A DNA stretch of 64,000 nt from JBLMZI01 sp050258755 (GCA_050258755.1 JBLMZI010000004.1:1-64000), one strand, 5' to 3'; shown: positions 33,505 to 42,150, counted from the stretch's first letter. Made by a program: numbers and translations. Notes: generated by a model not told the origin, from the letters alone.

Positions 33505-33539
33505 AAAACGCGGCTTGATGATGTATCATGCCGCGTTTT
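33505..33539 (-). terminator. Terminator of folD
   Basis: AAAACGCGGC (33505-33514) pairs with GCCGCGTTTT (33530-33539). On the minus strand it follows the folD stop and ends in a run of six T bases. Confidence 0.85.
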
Positions 33540-33551
33540 GGGTTTAATTCA

Positions 33552-34388
33552 TTAATAGAGCTGGCTTTGCTGGAGGTCGTAGAGGATGCGCAGGTTGTCG
33601 AACAGTTCGGCGACGGTCAGGACGCCGACGCCGCCGGGGACGGCGGTGGCGATGGCGGCTTTGGCGACGGCTTCGGGTGTGACATCGCCGACCATGCTGC
33701 CGTTTTCATCCACATTTGCGCCAACATCGACCAGAACGCATTTGGCCGAGATCATTTCCGGGGTGACGAAGCCCGCTTTCCCGACTGAGGCCACCACGAT
33801 ATCGGAATCCAGCGTGATCTTCTTTAGATTGCGGGTTTTTGAATGGCACAGGGTTACGGTGGCGTCTTCCCGGGTCAGCATCAAGGCCAGCGGTGAACCG
33901 ACGATGGTACTCCGGCCCAAAATGGCGACCTTCTTACCCGAGATTTCAATCAGGTTGTGTTTCAGAATCTTGATCGCGCTTTTAGGGGTCACAGGCTTTA
34001 CGCCTTTCTCCCCGTTGATCACCTTGCCCAGATTGACCGGGTGGATGCCTTCGATGTCTTTCAGAGGCAGCAGGGCATTGATCAGGGCGTTTTCGTTGAT
34101 TGACTCGGGGAACGGCTTTTGCAGCAGGACGGCATTGACATTGGGATCGCGGTTCAAATCATCGATCGCGCGTAAAATCCGCTGTTCCGAGGTCTTTTCA
34201 CTGTATTGAAAGATACTGACTTTCACCGGGGTTTCCTTCGCGTACGATTGGATGCCCTTTAAATAAAACTGGGATGAAGGGTCGTCGCCGATCCGTAACA
34301 CGACCAGTTCAAGATCCTTGTCCTGGCTCCATTCGGTAAAATCGCGTTTCATCTCTTCCCGGATTTCCTTGCCGTAAATCAAGGCCAT
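33552..34388 (-). CDS. folD: FolD-type methylene-THF dehydrogenase, cyclohydrolase site degraded
   Basis: A 278-residue FolD-family protein with the NAD(P)-binding motif GRSTIVGSPLA and C-terminal VPGGVGVLT. With a constant offset of eight residues to E. coli FolD, Tyr50 and Gln98 are kept (Tyr42, Gln90). Lys54, essential for cyclohydrolase activity, is Ile46, and Asp121 is Glu113 (KDIEG instead of KDVDG). It should still bind folate and may oxidise methylene-THF, but cyclohydrolase activity is doubtful. The divergent neighbour fchA could supply that step. It has its own terminator next to the giant palindrome. Confidence 0.9.
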   Translation of the reverse strand: MALIYGKEIREEMKRDFTEWSQDKDLELVVLRIGDDPSSQFYLKGIQSYAKETPVKVSIFQYSEKTSEQRILRAIDDLNRDPNVNAVLLQKPFPESINENALINALLPLKDIEGIHPVNLGKVINGEKGVKPVTPKSAIKILKHNLIEISGKKVAILGRSTIVGSPLALMLTREDATVTLCHSKTRNLKKITLDSDIVVASVGKAGFVTPEMISAKCVLVDVGANVDENGSMVGDVTPEAVAKAAIATAVPGGVGVLTVAELFDNLRILYDLQQSQLY

Positions 34389-34556
34389 CGACGATCCCTC
34401 GCTTTGTCAGGTTATTCCCGGATAAATTGGAGAATCCTTTTGCATTATGGCACATTTAGGCGCATTGGTTCAATCTTGCGCCCGAATCAGGGCAGGAAAG
34501 CACTCCCTGTTTGGCGAACAGAAAAGTGTTTGGACTGAATCAAGGAGGAAACCGAT

Positions 34557-35180
34557 TTGATTGCTGAAAATACGGTCCTGAGTTTTTTGGAGGCGCTCGG
34601 TTCCCAGGCGTCGGCGCCGGGCGGCGGGGCCGGCAGCGCGGTGGCCGGTGCGCTAGGTTCGGCGCTGCTTTCCATGGTTTGCCGGCTGACGATCGGCAAG
34701 CCGGAGCTGGAACCGGTGCGCCCGGATATGGAGCGCATTGTTGCCAAAACCGATGTGATGACCCGCCGGTTTCTGCTGCTTGCGGATGAAGACGCCAGCG
34801 CGTTTTCCAGTGTGATCGAAGCCTACCGGCTCCCTAAAAACTCAGAAGCCGAAATCGAAGCCAGAAAAGCTCAAATCCAGGCCGGGTATATCAAAGCCTG
34901 CGAGCCGCCGCTGGCTATCGCCCGGTTGTGTCTTGAGGTTTTGGAACTGGCGCCGGAGCTTGCCGAAAAAGGGAATCCGGCGGCGGTGAGCGATGTCGGG
35001 GTGGCGGTTCGCACAGCCCTGGCAGGAATTGAAGGCGCCGTTTTAAACGTGCAGATCAACCTGAAATCGATCAAGGATAAAGCGTATGTCAGCACAACCG
35101 AGGCCGAAGTTGCGGTCCTGGTGAAGCAGGGCAGGGAAATATCCGATCAAGTTTACGCTTCGGTATTGGCGAAATTGTAG
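34557..35180 (+). CDS. fchA: Methenyl-THF cyclohydrolase / formimino-THF cyclodeaminase family (FchA)
   Basis: A 207-residue helical protein of the FTCD-C / FchA family: SAPGGGAGSAVAGALGSALL near the N-terminus and LAEKGNPAAVSDVGVA near the C-terminus, where the family binds folate. Family members act as formimino-THF cyclodeaminase or methenyl-THF cyclohydrolase. Without hutI or ftcD genes nearby, and with a FolD lacking the cyclohydrolase lysine divergent to it, the cyclohydrolase role is the better inference. TTG start after CAAGGAGGAAACC. The SDR gene follows 18 bases later. Confidence 0.88.
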   Translation: MIAENTVLSFLEALGSQASAPGGGAGSAVAGALGSALLSMVCRLTIGKPELEPVRPDMERIVAKTDVMTRRFLLLADEDASAFSSVIEAYRLPKNSEAEIEARKAQIQAGYIKACEPPLAIARLCLEVLELAPELAEKGNPAAVSDVGVAVRTALAGIEGAVLNVQINLKSIKDKAYVSTTEAEVAVLVKQGREISDQVYASVLAKL

Positions 35181-35198
35181 AATGGAGGGCTTGGGCGA

Positions 35199-36005
35199 AT
35201 GGGGAAGGTAATCCTGGTTACAGGTGCGACATCCGGGATCGGTCTGGTCTGTGCCCGCATGCTGGCCAAGGCCGGTCATAAGGTGTACGGCTGCGGGCGG
35301 CGGGTGATGGAGACGGTAGAAACAGAACCATTTTCGTATATCCGCTGTGATGTGACTGATCAGACCTCGGTGGAGTCCCTGGTAAGCACGATCGAAGAAA
35401 CCTCGGGGCGAATCGACGCTTTGATCATCTGCGCCGGATATGGCCTGGGCGGTGGGGTTGAGGACACCACGACGGAAGAGGCCCGGGAACAATTCGAAAC
35501 CAACGTTTTCGGCGCTCATCGGGTGATCCGCCAGGTCCTGCCCATCATGCGGCGCCAGGAAAGCGGCTCCATTCTCGTGGTCAGTTCGGTGGCCGCCGAG
35601 TTCGCGATCCCATTCCAGGGCTTTTACAGCAGCAGCAAGATGGCCCTGGATGGATTGATTTTGGCTTTGCGCATGGAAGTGAAACCCTACAAGATCCAGG
35701 CCGCTTGTGTTAATCCGGGCGATGTCCGCTCCGGGTTTACCAGCGCCCGCAAACAGGCCGCTGGCTTGACGACCCACTCGCCCTATTACATCGCTTCGAT
35801 GAAGTCGATCGATACGATGAAGCGCGATGAAATGAACGGCATTGCGCCCGAAAAAGTCGCGAAACTGATTGCCGAGTTGGTCGGGCGAAAAAAAATGGCT
35901 CCGAAATACTTCGTGGAAGCCCAATATAAGGCTGTTATGGTGCTGAAACGGCTTCTGCCGATGCGCGCGGTTGAGGCGCTGCTTGAATCGATGTATCTGC
36001 GGTAG
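35199..36005 (+). CDS. Short-chain dehydrogenase/reductase
   Basis: A 268-residue classical SDR: TGATSGIGL cofactor motif, CAGYG in place of NNAG, catalytic Ser in VVSSVAAE, and YSSSKMALDG with the catalytic Tyr and Lys. The second motif CGRRV after the first strand has an Arg pair suited to NADPH. The substrate is unknown. It follows fchA closely and ends at a strong terminator; on the other side lies the PHA operon, but this protein is not an obvious PhaB. Confidence 0.88.
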   Translation: MGKVILVTGATSGIGLVCARMLAKAGHKVYGCGRRVMETVETEPFSYIRCDVTDQTSVESLVSTIEETSGRIDALIICAGYGLGGGVEDTTTEEAREQFETNVFGAHRVIRQVLPIMRRQESGSILVVSSVAAEFAIPFQGFYSSSKMALDGLILALRMEVKPYKIQAACVNPGDVRSGFTSARKQAAGLTTHSPYYIASMKSIDTMKRDEMNGIAPEKVAKLIAELVGRKKMAPKYFVEAQYKAVMVLKRLLPMRAVEALLESMYLR

Positions 36006-36030
36006 TTGGTCAGCCGGACATTGAACGATA

Positions 36031-36067
36031 AAAGCCCCCAATCCCGCTGCGCAGGATTGGGGGCTTT
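36031..36067. terminator. Terminator between the SDR gene and phaC
   Basis: A perfect 14-bp GC-rich stem (36031-36044 with 36054-36067) with A/T-rich flanks on both sides, between convergent genes. Confidence 0.88.
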
Positions 36068-36090
36068 GTTGGTTGAAAGCAGTCAGACCT

Positions 36091-37203
36091 TTAGATCGGT
36101 TCTCCGGTGCAGATCTCGGAGCGATCTCCAAGCCATTCGGCAATGGCCGGGAACACTTTGTCCCGTGCGGTGGCCCCGAAAACGAGGCCGCCATGGCCAA
36201 CCGAGAATTCAAGATATGTCTTGTCATCACTGCCGATGTAGTCCAGTGCGGCTGAGGTCTGGGACGGCAGGACGATATGGTCCTTCTGACCGACCAATGC
36301 CAGCATATTCGCTTTGATTCGCTGCAGGTGAACCCGCCGGCCGCGAAGAATGATCTGATTTTTAACCAACTTGTTTTCCTGATAGAACTCCTTGATCCAC
36401 TGGCGATAGCACTCACCCGGGAAGTTGATCCCGTCGTTGACCCATTTGTTCAGCACTTTCCAGGTGTGGACCGACATCCCATCATCGAGCAGCTTCCAAA
36501 GCCGGGTATAGGTGCCGACATAATTGGCGACCGGATTCAGCATTCGGGTTCCCAGGTCGACAAAGTCCTTCGGGACCAACTGGAACGTATCCGCGACCCG
36601 GTCCGGGTTGAACGCCGCCGCTCGGAGCCAGATGCTGGATACGCCAGCGTCGGTAAAGTCTACCGGAGAGGCGATATAGACAATATTCCGGATTTTCGGC
36701 TGGTCGAACAGGGCAGCGTACATGGTGGTAATGGTGCCGCCCATGCAGTAGCCAACGATGGTAACTTCCTCGGAACCGGAATTTGCCGCGACCCGGCGAA
36801 CCGCCTGGGCGACGTAATCATAGACCAGATCGGCATAAGACAGGTTGCGGTCTTCCCACTGGAATTCGCCCCAATCCAGAAGATAGCAGTCATAGCCTTC
36901 GTCGACCATATATTCGACCATGCTCATGCCCGGGGTCAGGTCAAGCACATACGGCTTGTTGATCAGGGCATAGAGAAAAAGGATCGGGGTTTTGTACTTC
37001 CGATCGGTGGAAGCGTGATAGTGATATAATTTTGATTTGTTTTTGCGCCAGATAATATCCTTGGGCGAGCAGCCGGTTTTCGGCTGGGGATCAATCGTTA
37101 GAACTTCGGACCATCGGGTGGTCGTACGCAGCCATTGATCATATCCCTGCTGCAGCAGTTCGCCGATTTCCGCCGAAGACTTGGCTTTCAGCGAGTATTT
37201 CAT
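36091..37203 (-). CDS. phaC: Poly(3-hydroxyalkanoate) synthase PhaC (class III/IV)
   Basis: A 370-residue PHA synthase, which polymerises (R)-3-hydroxyacyl-CoA on storage granules. The lipase-like box is GYCMGG with catalytic Cys153; Asp308 (GQKDHI) and His337 (GHGG) complete the triad. The length (about 360-370) fits class III or IV enzymes that need a partner subunit (PhaE or PhaR); a PhaR/PhaE-like gene lies in the same operon. The start at 37203 has GGAGGTC upstream; a longer reading would add 18 residues without support. It is the last gene of the minus-strand operon. Confidence 0.94.
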   Translation of the reverse strand: MKYSLKAKSSAEIGELLQQGYDQWLRTTTRWSEVLTIDPQPKTGCSPKDIIWRKNKSKLYHYHASTDRKYKTPILFLYALINKPYVLDLTPGMSMVEYMVDEGYDCYLLDWGEFQWEDRNLSYADLVYDYVAQAVRRVAANSGSEEVTIVGYCMGGTITTMYAALFDQPKIRNIVYIASPVDFTDAGVSSIWLRAAAFNPDRVADTFQLVPKDFVDLGTRMLNPVANYVGTYTRLWKLLDDGMSVHTWKVLNKWVNDGINFPGECYRQWIKEFYQENKLVKNQIILRGRRVHLQRIKANMLALVGQKDHIVLPSQTSAALDYIGSDDKTYLEFSVGHGGLVFGATARDKVFPAIAEWLGDRSEICTGEPI

Positions 37204-37220
37204 TGCAGCGACCTCCTTAA

Positions 37221-37649
37221 TCAGACTTCGGCAACGGTGGGCGGAATCATCACGCACTCGCCGGTGAGGAGCTGTTCGCCCGCCTGATTGGCACAGGTGG
37301 TTTTAAGGCGAACCCGGCCCTTTTCCCGGATGATTTCAATGACTTCCACCTGGGCGCGTACCGTATCGCCGATAAAGGTGGGCCGCAAAAATTTCACTTC
37401 CTGGGAAACGTAAATGGTTCCATGGCCGGGAAGCTGGGTTCCCAGCACATTACTGATCAGACCCATTAGAAACATGCCGTGGACAATACGGCGGCCAAAC
37501 CGGGTTTTCTTTGCGCGTTCCTCGTTGACATGGACATAGGAAAAATCGCCGGTCAGGCCGGCATAGAGGGTAACATCGGCTTCGGTGATCGTCTTTTCAA
37601 AATAGGCAGTATCGCCGATGTTGATTTGGTCGATCGTGTGGCTCAGCAT
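37221..37649 (-). CDS. phaJ: (R)-specific enoyl-CoA hydratase PhaJ (MaoC family)
   Basis: A 142-residue hot-dog fold hydratase with the R-hydratase motif: the D-x-x-x-x-H pattern in GDFSYVHVNEE and RIVHGMF. It makes (R)-3-hydroxyacyl-CoA from enoyl-CoA and so feeds PhaC from beta-oxidation. This suits an operon without phaA and phaB. It lies 17 bases before the phaC start, with AGGAGGAA upstream. Confidence 0.9.
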   Translation of the reverse strand: MLSHTIDQINIGDTAYFEKTITEADVTLYAGLTGDFSYVHVNEERAKKTRFGRRIVHGMFLMGLISNVLGTQLPGHGTIYVSQEVKFLRPTFIGDTVRAQVEVIEIIREKGRVRLKTTCANQAGEQLLTGECVMIPPTVAEV

Positions 37650-37673
37650 ACTGATTCCTCCTCGCGGTTCTTT

Positions 37674-38261
37674 CTACTCAGCTGGTTTCTCTTCTTTGAC
37701 ACGCCGGCGTGATCCGTTGGCAGATGGGGAAGCGCCAGTGGCCGCGCCGGGGGCGGATTTTCCGTTTGCTTTCAGTTCATCGCGAATCTCCGTCATCAGA
37801 GATTCGACGCGAGCCATTGATTTCTCCAGTTTGTCCACCCGCCCGGTCAGTCCGTCGGCTGAAGCCGATAAGACCTTGGATTCCGAGAATGTGGTCGACA
37901 TCAAGGACAGGCTGGATACGATCCGGCCCATTTGCGCCAGAAAGCCCGATTCGATGAGGTCGATTTTGTCCTCCAGCGAGATGACCATCTCAGCGACCCG
38001 AGCCACGTCATGTTTGGTCGGAAAGGGCGACTGTTCCAGATTGCGATGATGGTATTCCGTAATCAGTTTGTGCTGGGTCAGGTAGTTTTCGAGAATCGTG
38101 TCAATGACGTTCGCGTACGTTTTGGTGCCGATCGCTTCCTTCACCGAATTGGTGACGGCCTCTTCGGTTGCGAAGTACACCTTTTTCCAGATCTCAAACG
38201 GATTCGGTATTTCTATTTCGTCAGGAATGTCTAGAATATCGAGGTTATCAGGGCCCTTCAT
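37674..38261 (-). CDS. PHA synthase partner subunit (PhaR/PhaE-like)
   Basis: A 195-residue protein. The N-terminus NPFEIWKKVYFATEEAV and the central PTKHDVARVAEMVISLEDKID closely resemble the PhaR subunit of Bacillus class IV PHA synthase (PTK-DVARVA-LV-LEEKVD, from memory). The last 60 residues are a coiled coil (GRVDKLEKSMARVESLMTE) followed by a basic, proline- and serine-rich tail. It probably binds and activates PhaC. PhaE of class III enzymes is usually longer, so PhaR-like is the better label. Confidence 0.82.
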   Translation of the reverse strand: MKGPDNLDILDIPDEIEIPNPFEIWKKVYFATEEAVTNSVKEAIGTKTYANVIDTILENYLTQHKLITEYHHRNLEQSPFPTKHDVARVAEMVISLEDKIDLIESGFLAQMGRIVSSLSLMSTTFSESKVLSASADGLTGRVDKLEKSMARVESLMTEIRDELKANGKSAPGAATGASPSANGSRRRVKEEKPAE

Positions 38262-38301
38262 TGTTTGCCTCCTCCTAAGGCGTTCAGCGTTGGAAAAACA
38301 A

Positions 38302-38341
38302 CGGTGGTTGAGTGCTCATGTGAGTGAGACCCCTACCACCG
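38302..38341 (-). terminator. Attenuator-like hairpin after the phasin gene
   Basis: CGGTGGT (38302-38308) pairs with ACCACCG (38335-38341). On the minus strand it follows the phasin stop and ends in TTGTTTTT, ahead of the synthase subunit gene. A partial terminator here would give more phasin than synthase, a ratio that suits granule formation. Confidence 0.6.
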
Positions 38342-38367
38342 CTAATTTTCGCGTGCTTCAGCCGCTG

Positions 38368-38757
38368 CTATTTATTCGGGACTACTTTCTTGGACAGTTC
38401 ATCAACCTGCTTCACCAGATCGGCGTAACTCTTGTATCCAGGGATTGAGGATGGGATGTTTACATTGTCAGCGCTGGCAACCCAGGCGTCCTTAAGAGTG
38501 TCTTCAACCTGGGATAGATTCTTCTGAATCTGTTCGGACATCTGCTCGGCGACCTTCACCAGTTCCTCACGGATCGCTTTGCGCTGGCCGACATACGTCT
38601 GGACCATGTTTTCCCATTGTTCGTTCATCCAGGAGAGGCTGCCGATGTTGACCATCCACATATCCCAGAACTTTTCATTGAGGCTGGACAGAACCTGGAA
38701 ATTGCGGGTGATGGAATCACCCAAAACATTGCTGCTCTCGTCGATTTTGCGATTCAT
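38368..38757 (-). CDS. Phasin-like PHA granule protein
   Basis: A 129-residue helical, amphipathic protein (QVLSSLNEKFWDMWMVNIGS, then QVEDTLKDAWVASADN), first gene of the pha operon. Phasins coat PHA granules and control their size. The start at 38757 is supported by AGGAGGAG nine bases upstream. The family assignment rests on operon position, size and helical character rather than a strong motif. A good promoter lies at 38849-38878. Confidence 0.75.
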   Translation of the reverse strand: MNRKIDESSNVLGDSITRNFQVLSSLNEKFWDMWMVNIGSLSWMNEQWENMVQTYVGQRKAIREELVKVAEQMSEQIQKNLSQVEDTLKDAWVASADNVNIPSSIPGYKSYADLVKQVDELSKKVVPNK

Positions 38758-38848
38758 AGTACTCCTCCTCACTCTTTCTTATATAAGACGATAAACAACA
38801 CAGTCTGGAAAAGATTATGTACTTAAATCCTTGACCAAACTCGAATAA

Positions 38849-38878
38849 ATTATAACAGAAAAAACTACGATTGGGCAA
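38849..38878 (-). promoter_or_regulatory. Promoter of the pha operon
   Basis: Read on the minus strand: TTGCCC, 18 bases, TATAAT, with a TG-T extension before the -10 box. It lies about 90 bases upstream of the phasin start. Confidence 0.75.
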
Positions 38879-39191
38879 ATTTTCTCGGAACTTTCAGAAT
38901 TCAATACCGCCGCTTCTGAGGTCAAAAACGAGACCTGAACGCCAAAACCGAAATGCGATTTTTGAGACCGCACCCTGTTGATTCTATGCAACCCATTGCG
39001 GAAATAACCAGTATTACGAAATAACAGTTTGAAAAAAGCGCGCTCGCCTCACACAGTTTTTCCCGGAAGAATGCAGTGCCATACCATGTATTTGATTCGA
39101 TGCGAGCTGATTGGAAGAGCTGGAAATCGGATTGTCTTTAGCGGCGTGATTCAGAGAAAAACCGAGTGGACGGCCCGGTACCTGGGCAAGA

Positions 39192-39220
39192 TTGTATTAC
39201 GCCCCCGGTTGGCATATAAT
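39192..39220 (+). promoter_or_regulatory. Promoter of the CBS-domain gene
   Basis: TTGTAT (39192-39197), 17 bases, TATAAT (39215-39220), about 50 bases before the start codon. Confidence 0.75.
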
Positions 39221-39271
39221 TCAGGTAGTTTGGCGCTCCTAGAGAGAGATTGAAGGAGGATGCAGCGAAGC

Positions 39272-39925
39272 ATGAAGGTAAGAGACAGAATGACCGCGAC
39301 CATCATTACCATGGGGCCGGATAATACGGTCATGGATGCGGTCAACCTCATGAAGAAGCACAACATAAGAAGGGTTCCCGTGATTGACCGCGGCCGGCTG
39401 AGCGCCATGGTCACCCGCAGCAATCTGTACCGTGCCATGCCGGTGACCAAGAATTCGGAAGGGTCGCCGATTTTGAATGAACAGTGGGCTTTGCGGACCA
39501 AAATCCGCGATGTGATTCCGCCGAGTCAGGAATTGATCACGATCAGCCCGGATGCGGCAATCGAGCAGGGGGCGGCCATCCTCAGGGAGCAAAAGGTCGG
39601 TGGTTTGCCGGTGGTGGATGAGAATGGCAAACTGATCGGCATGCTCAGTGTGATTGATATCCTCGGCGCCTTTTTGGACATGTTCGGGGTCAACAAGGAA
39701 GGGACCACCATTCGCTGCGCGGTGGATGACAATCTCAGATTTATCCAGCAAACGGCCCGGATTCTGGACCAGGAAAAGACTCCGCTGGAGCATATCGTTA
39801 CTATTGATGCCCATTCGAAGGGGAAACTGATTAGTTTCCGAATTCCCTCGGACGGCGCCAGAAGGGTCGTCGACGAACTGAAAGAAGTCGGATACGAAAT
39901 CGATTCAATTACAGTCAAAGGGTAA
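39272..39925 (+). CDS. CBS-pair protein, AcuB-like
   Basis: A 217-residue protein with two CBS motifs in the first 140 residues (VRDRMTATIITMGPDNTV and IRDVIPPSQELITISPDAAI). The C-terminal part of about 70 residues looks like an ACT-type small-molecule domain (GKLISFRIPSDGARRVVDELK). This is the layout of AcuB-like proteins. CBS pairs bind adenine nucleotides, so it is probably an energy sensor. ATG 39272 is chosen; an ATG at 39260 overlaps the AAGGAGG site. Confidence 0.85.
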   Translation: MKVRDRMTATIITMGPDNTVMDAVNLMKKHNIRRVPVIDRGRLSAMVTRSNLYRAMPVTKNSEGSPILNEQWALRTKIRDVIPPSQELITISPDAAIEQGAAILREQKVGGLPVVDENGKLIGMLSVIDILGAFLDMFGVNKEGTTIRCAVDDNLRFIQQTARILDQEKTPLEHIVTIDAHSKGKLISFRIPSDGARRVVDELKEVGYEIDSITVKG

Positions 39926-39930
39926 GTCAG

Positions 39931-39964
39931 AAAGCGGACAGATGAACAACCACCTGTCCGCTTT
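39931..39964 (+). terminator. Terminator after the CBS gene
   Basis: A perfect 11-bp stem (39931-39941 with 39954-39964) followed by CTATAT. Confidence 0.8.
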
Positions 39965-39985
39965 CTATATCAGGAGGAACGCAGT

Positions 39986-41170
39986 ATGTTTAATCTGCCC
40001 GATTTTTTCAACCGGATGACGGTCGAAGCCCCGCTGAAATTTGCCGGGGTTGATCTGCGTTCCAATTTTGGCCAGTATCTTCCCGGCCAGCAGAACTTTT
40101 GGACCGCAATCCAGTGTTTTCAGGTCGCTTCCCTGGCAGGGTCCCACGAGTCATTCTGTGGCATGAACCGGCATGAAGAGCCTGGCATTGCGAAGGAATT
40201 TGGCAGCCCGACTCCAGCCAGTGACAAATACCTGCTTCATCAAGCGCCCACCGAAGCGGTAACCCGGCCGGTGCCGGTTCTGCTGGTCCATGGCGCAGCC
40301 GTCAATGCGAATGCCTGGAGCGTGGAATTCGACGAATCCGGTTCTGGGCTGGCACGAACCTTAACCGCGGCCGGGTTTCGGGTGTTCGGCATCACATTTT
40401 CACACCCGCATGGGGACAACCTGATCCAGGCCCGCCAATTGGCGGATGCCGTCTCCCAAATACTTAATCTGACCGGATCGGATAAGCTTGACCTGGTCTG
40501 TCACAGCAAAGGCGGCATCGCTGCCCGCTGCTGGCTGCAGGGCATGATCGAACCGCCGAAGCGAAATCCGGTTCGCAAAATGCTGCTCATGGGTGTGCCG
40601 AACCTGGGAACCGACCAGGCCTTCCGGCATCCTTTAATGGGGTTCATCAGCCAGATCGCGGGACTCAATAGCGTGATTCCTTATGATCGGATGTACAATA
40701 TGGGCATGCTGATGGACACCCGGGCGGAATCCATCTATAGTGACGGCACCTTCATCGGCCAGGGGCAAATCTTGCATCCCTGGGCGGACCAGATTCCGCT
40801 TGACCCGCTGGAACCGGATGCGGAAATCGTCTATGAAGGCGGATGGGGAGTCTTTGGGCATTCCCGCGGGATTCGCCAGGCGATCCAGGATGGCGGCAAC
40901 CTCATCGAGCGGCTGAACAGCGCGCCCTTTCCGGCAAAAGTCCAGGTTGCGCTGCTGGCTGGAACCAACCAGATGTTCGGCACCATTCCCACCGAAGTCA
41001 GTGCGCCCAGCGATGGGATGATCTTTGTCGCCAGCGCTTCCCATACCCGGCCGTTTACCGAGGCCGGCGTCCGCAGCTTATCGGTCGATACGCTGCCGGT
41101 CAACCACCTCGAACTGCTTTATGACCCTCGGGTTTCCCGCTGGGCGATTGAGAAGCTTCAGGCGGAATAA
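39986..41170 (+). CDS. Alpha/beta-hydrolase, lipase-like
   Basis: A 394-residue hydrolase. Oxyanion region VLLVHGAAVNANAW near residue 99; nucleophile Ser174 in the elbow CHSKGG; a late histidine in NHLELL fits the triad. The pattern resembles Gram-positive lipases of the LipA/EstA type, but no signal peptide is seen, so it should act in the cytoplasm. The first 85 residues have no obvious match. Being near the pha operon, it might degrade PHA granules; that is only a suggestion. A radical SAM gene begins five bases after its stop. Confidence 0.8.
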   Translation: MFNLPDFFNRMTVEAPLKFAGVDLRSNFGQYLPGQQNFWTAIQCFQVASLAGSHESFCGMNRHEEPGIAKEFGSPTPASDKYLLHQAPTEAVTRPVPVLLVHGAAVNANAWSVEFDESGSGLARTLTAAGFRVFGITFSHPHGDNLIQARQLADAVSQILNLTGSDKLDLVCHSKGGIAARCWLQGMIEPPKRNPVRKMLLMGVPNLGTDQAFRHPLMGFISQIAGLNSVIPYDRMYNMGMLMDTRAESIYSDGTFIGQGQILHPWADQIPLDPLEPDAEIVYEGGWGVFGHSRGIRQAIQDGGNLIERLNSAPFPAKVQVALLAGTNQMFGTIPTEVSAPSDGMIFVASASHTRPFTEAGVRSLSVDTLPVNHLELLYDPRVSRWAIEKLQAE

Positions 41171-41175
41171 CGACG

Positions 41176-42150
41176 ATGAAGGCCAGAATATGGGGAGACA
41201 AACGGTTTCACAGCCTGAATCACCACTTGCGCCAAACCTTTGGCGGCAAAGTGGTCAAAATTCCGTTGAATGCCGGGTTCACCTGCCCAAACCGGGACGG
41301 CACCAAAGGCTATGGCGGCTGCACCTTCTGCTCGGCGGCCGGTTCCGGCGAGTATGCCGGCACATCGGCATTCAATCTCAAACAACAATTCGACCAGGTG
41401 CGCGGGCTGCTGGCGGCGAAGTGGCCCAAGGCCAGCTATATCGCATACTTTCAGCCATTCACCAACACCTATGCGCCGGCTGACCGGCTCGAATTCATCT
41501 ACCGCGAAACACTGGCTTTCCCTGACGTGGTCGGGATTTCGATCGCGAGCCGCCCGGATTGCCTGGCGGACGACGTGCTGGATCTTTTGACCCGGTTGAA
41601 CCAGGAAACCTATCTCTGGCTGGAACTTGGCCTGCAAACGATTCACGAAGCCACCGGGCAAGCGTTGAATCGCGGGTATACGACGGCCGAATTCCAGGAT
41701 GCGGTTAAGCGGCTCCGTTCGCGGGGGATTCGAACCTGTGCCCATGTCATTCTCGGGCTGCCGGGTGAATCCCGGGAGATGATGCTGCAAACCGCGCGGG
41801 CGTTAGCCGAAACCGACATTCAGGGCATCAAGCTTCACGCGCTGCATGTGCTGGAAGGATCGGCGCTGGCCGCGGATTATCAGGCGGGAAAGATTCGGTT
41901 CATGGATCGGTCCGAATACGTAGATTTATTGATTGAAATCCTGGAAATACTGCCGCCGGACATGGTGATTCAGCGCCTGACCGGTGACGGACCGCGCCAG
42001 ACGCTGCTTGGGCCGGATTGGAGTCTTGATAAGGGTTGGATTTTAAACGAGCTGGACCGCAGGCTGCGGCAGCGGAATACCTGGCAGGGAAGGCGATACC
42101 AGGGCAACCGGAGCGATCAGGATTCGGCCGGTTTCGAGGAGCCGGTTTGA
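41176..42150 (+). CDS. Radical SAM protein, YtqA/YhcC type (TIGR01212)
   Basis: A 324-residue radical SAM protein with the family's widely spaced cluster site: C-x11-C-x2-C in CPNRDGTKGYGGCTFC. Other landmarks are AYFQPFTNTYAP, ELGLQTIHEAT, HVILGLPGES, and KLHALHVLEGS. The family is widespread but its reaction is not settled. The start is ATG at 41176, in one unit with the hydrolase. Its 3' end overlaps the convergent EamA gene by 34 bases. Confidence 0.9.
   Translation: MKARIWGDKRFHSLNHHLRQTFGGKVVKIPLNAGFTCPNRDGTKGYGGCTFCSAAGSGEYAGTSAFNLKQQFDQVRGLLAAKWPKASYIAYFQPFTNTYAPADRLEFIYRETLAFPDVVGISIASRPDCLADDVLDLLTRLNQETYLWLELGLQTIHEATGQALNRGYTTAEFQDAVKRLRSRGIRTCAHVILGLPGESREMMLQTARALAETDIQGIKLHALHVLEGSALAADYQAGKIRFMDRSEYVDLLIEILEILPPDMVIQRLTGDGPRQTLLGPDWSLDKGWILNELDRRLRQRNTWQGRRYQGNRSDQDSAGFEEPV

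Larger units (their letters stand above)
38758..39271. other. Divergent regulatory region between the pha operon and the CBS gene
   Basis: About 510 bases without a convincing gene. It contains the pha promoter (38849-38878, minus) and the CBS gene promoter (39192-39220, plus). Between them, 38880-39180 is moderately AT-rich with two similar short stretches (GGTCAAAAACGAGACC and a TTTTTGAGACC part). I see no RNA gene or known regulator site. Confidence 0.6.

Noticed and set aside
32964..33529. Small open frames on both strands inside the giant palindrome
   Set aside because: They mirror the inverted arms, lack ribosome binding sites and resemble no known protein.
35043..36416. Long minus-strand frame of 457 codons
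   Set aside because: Antisense to the SDR gene and overlapping phaC in another frame; no protein family recognised.
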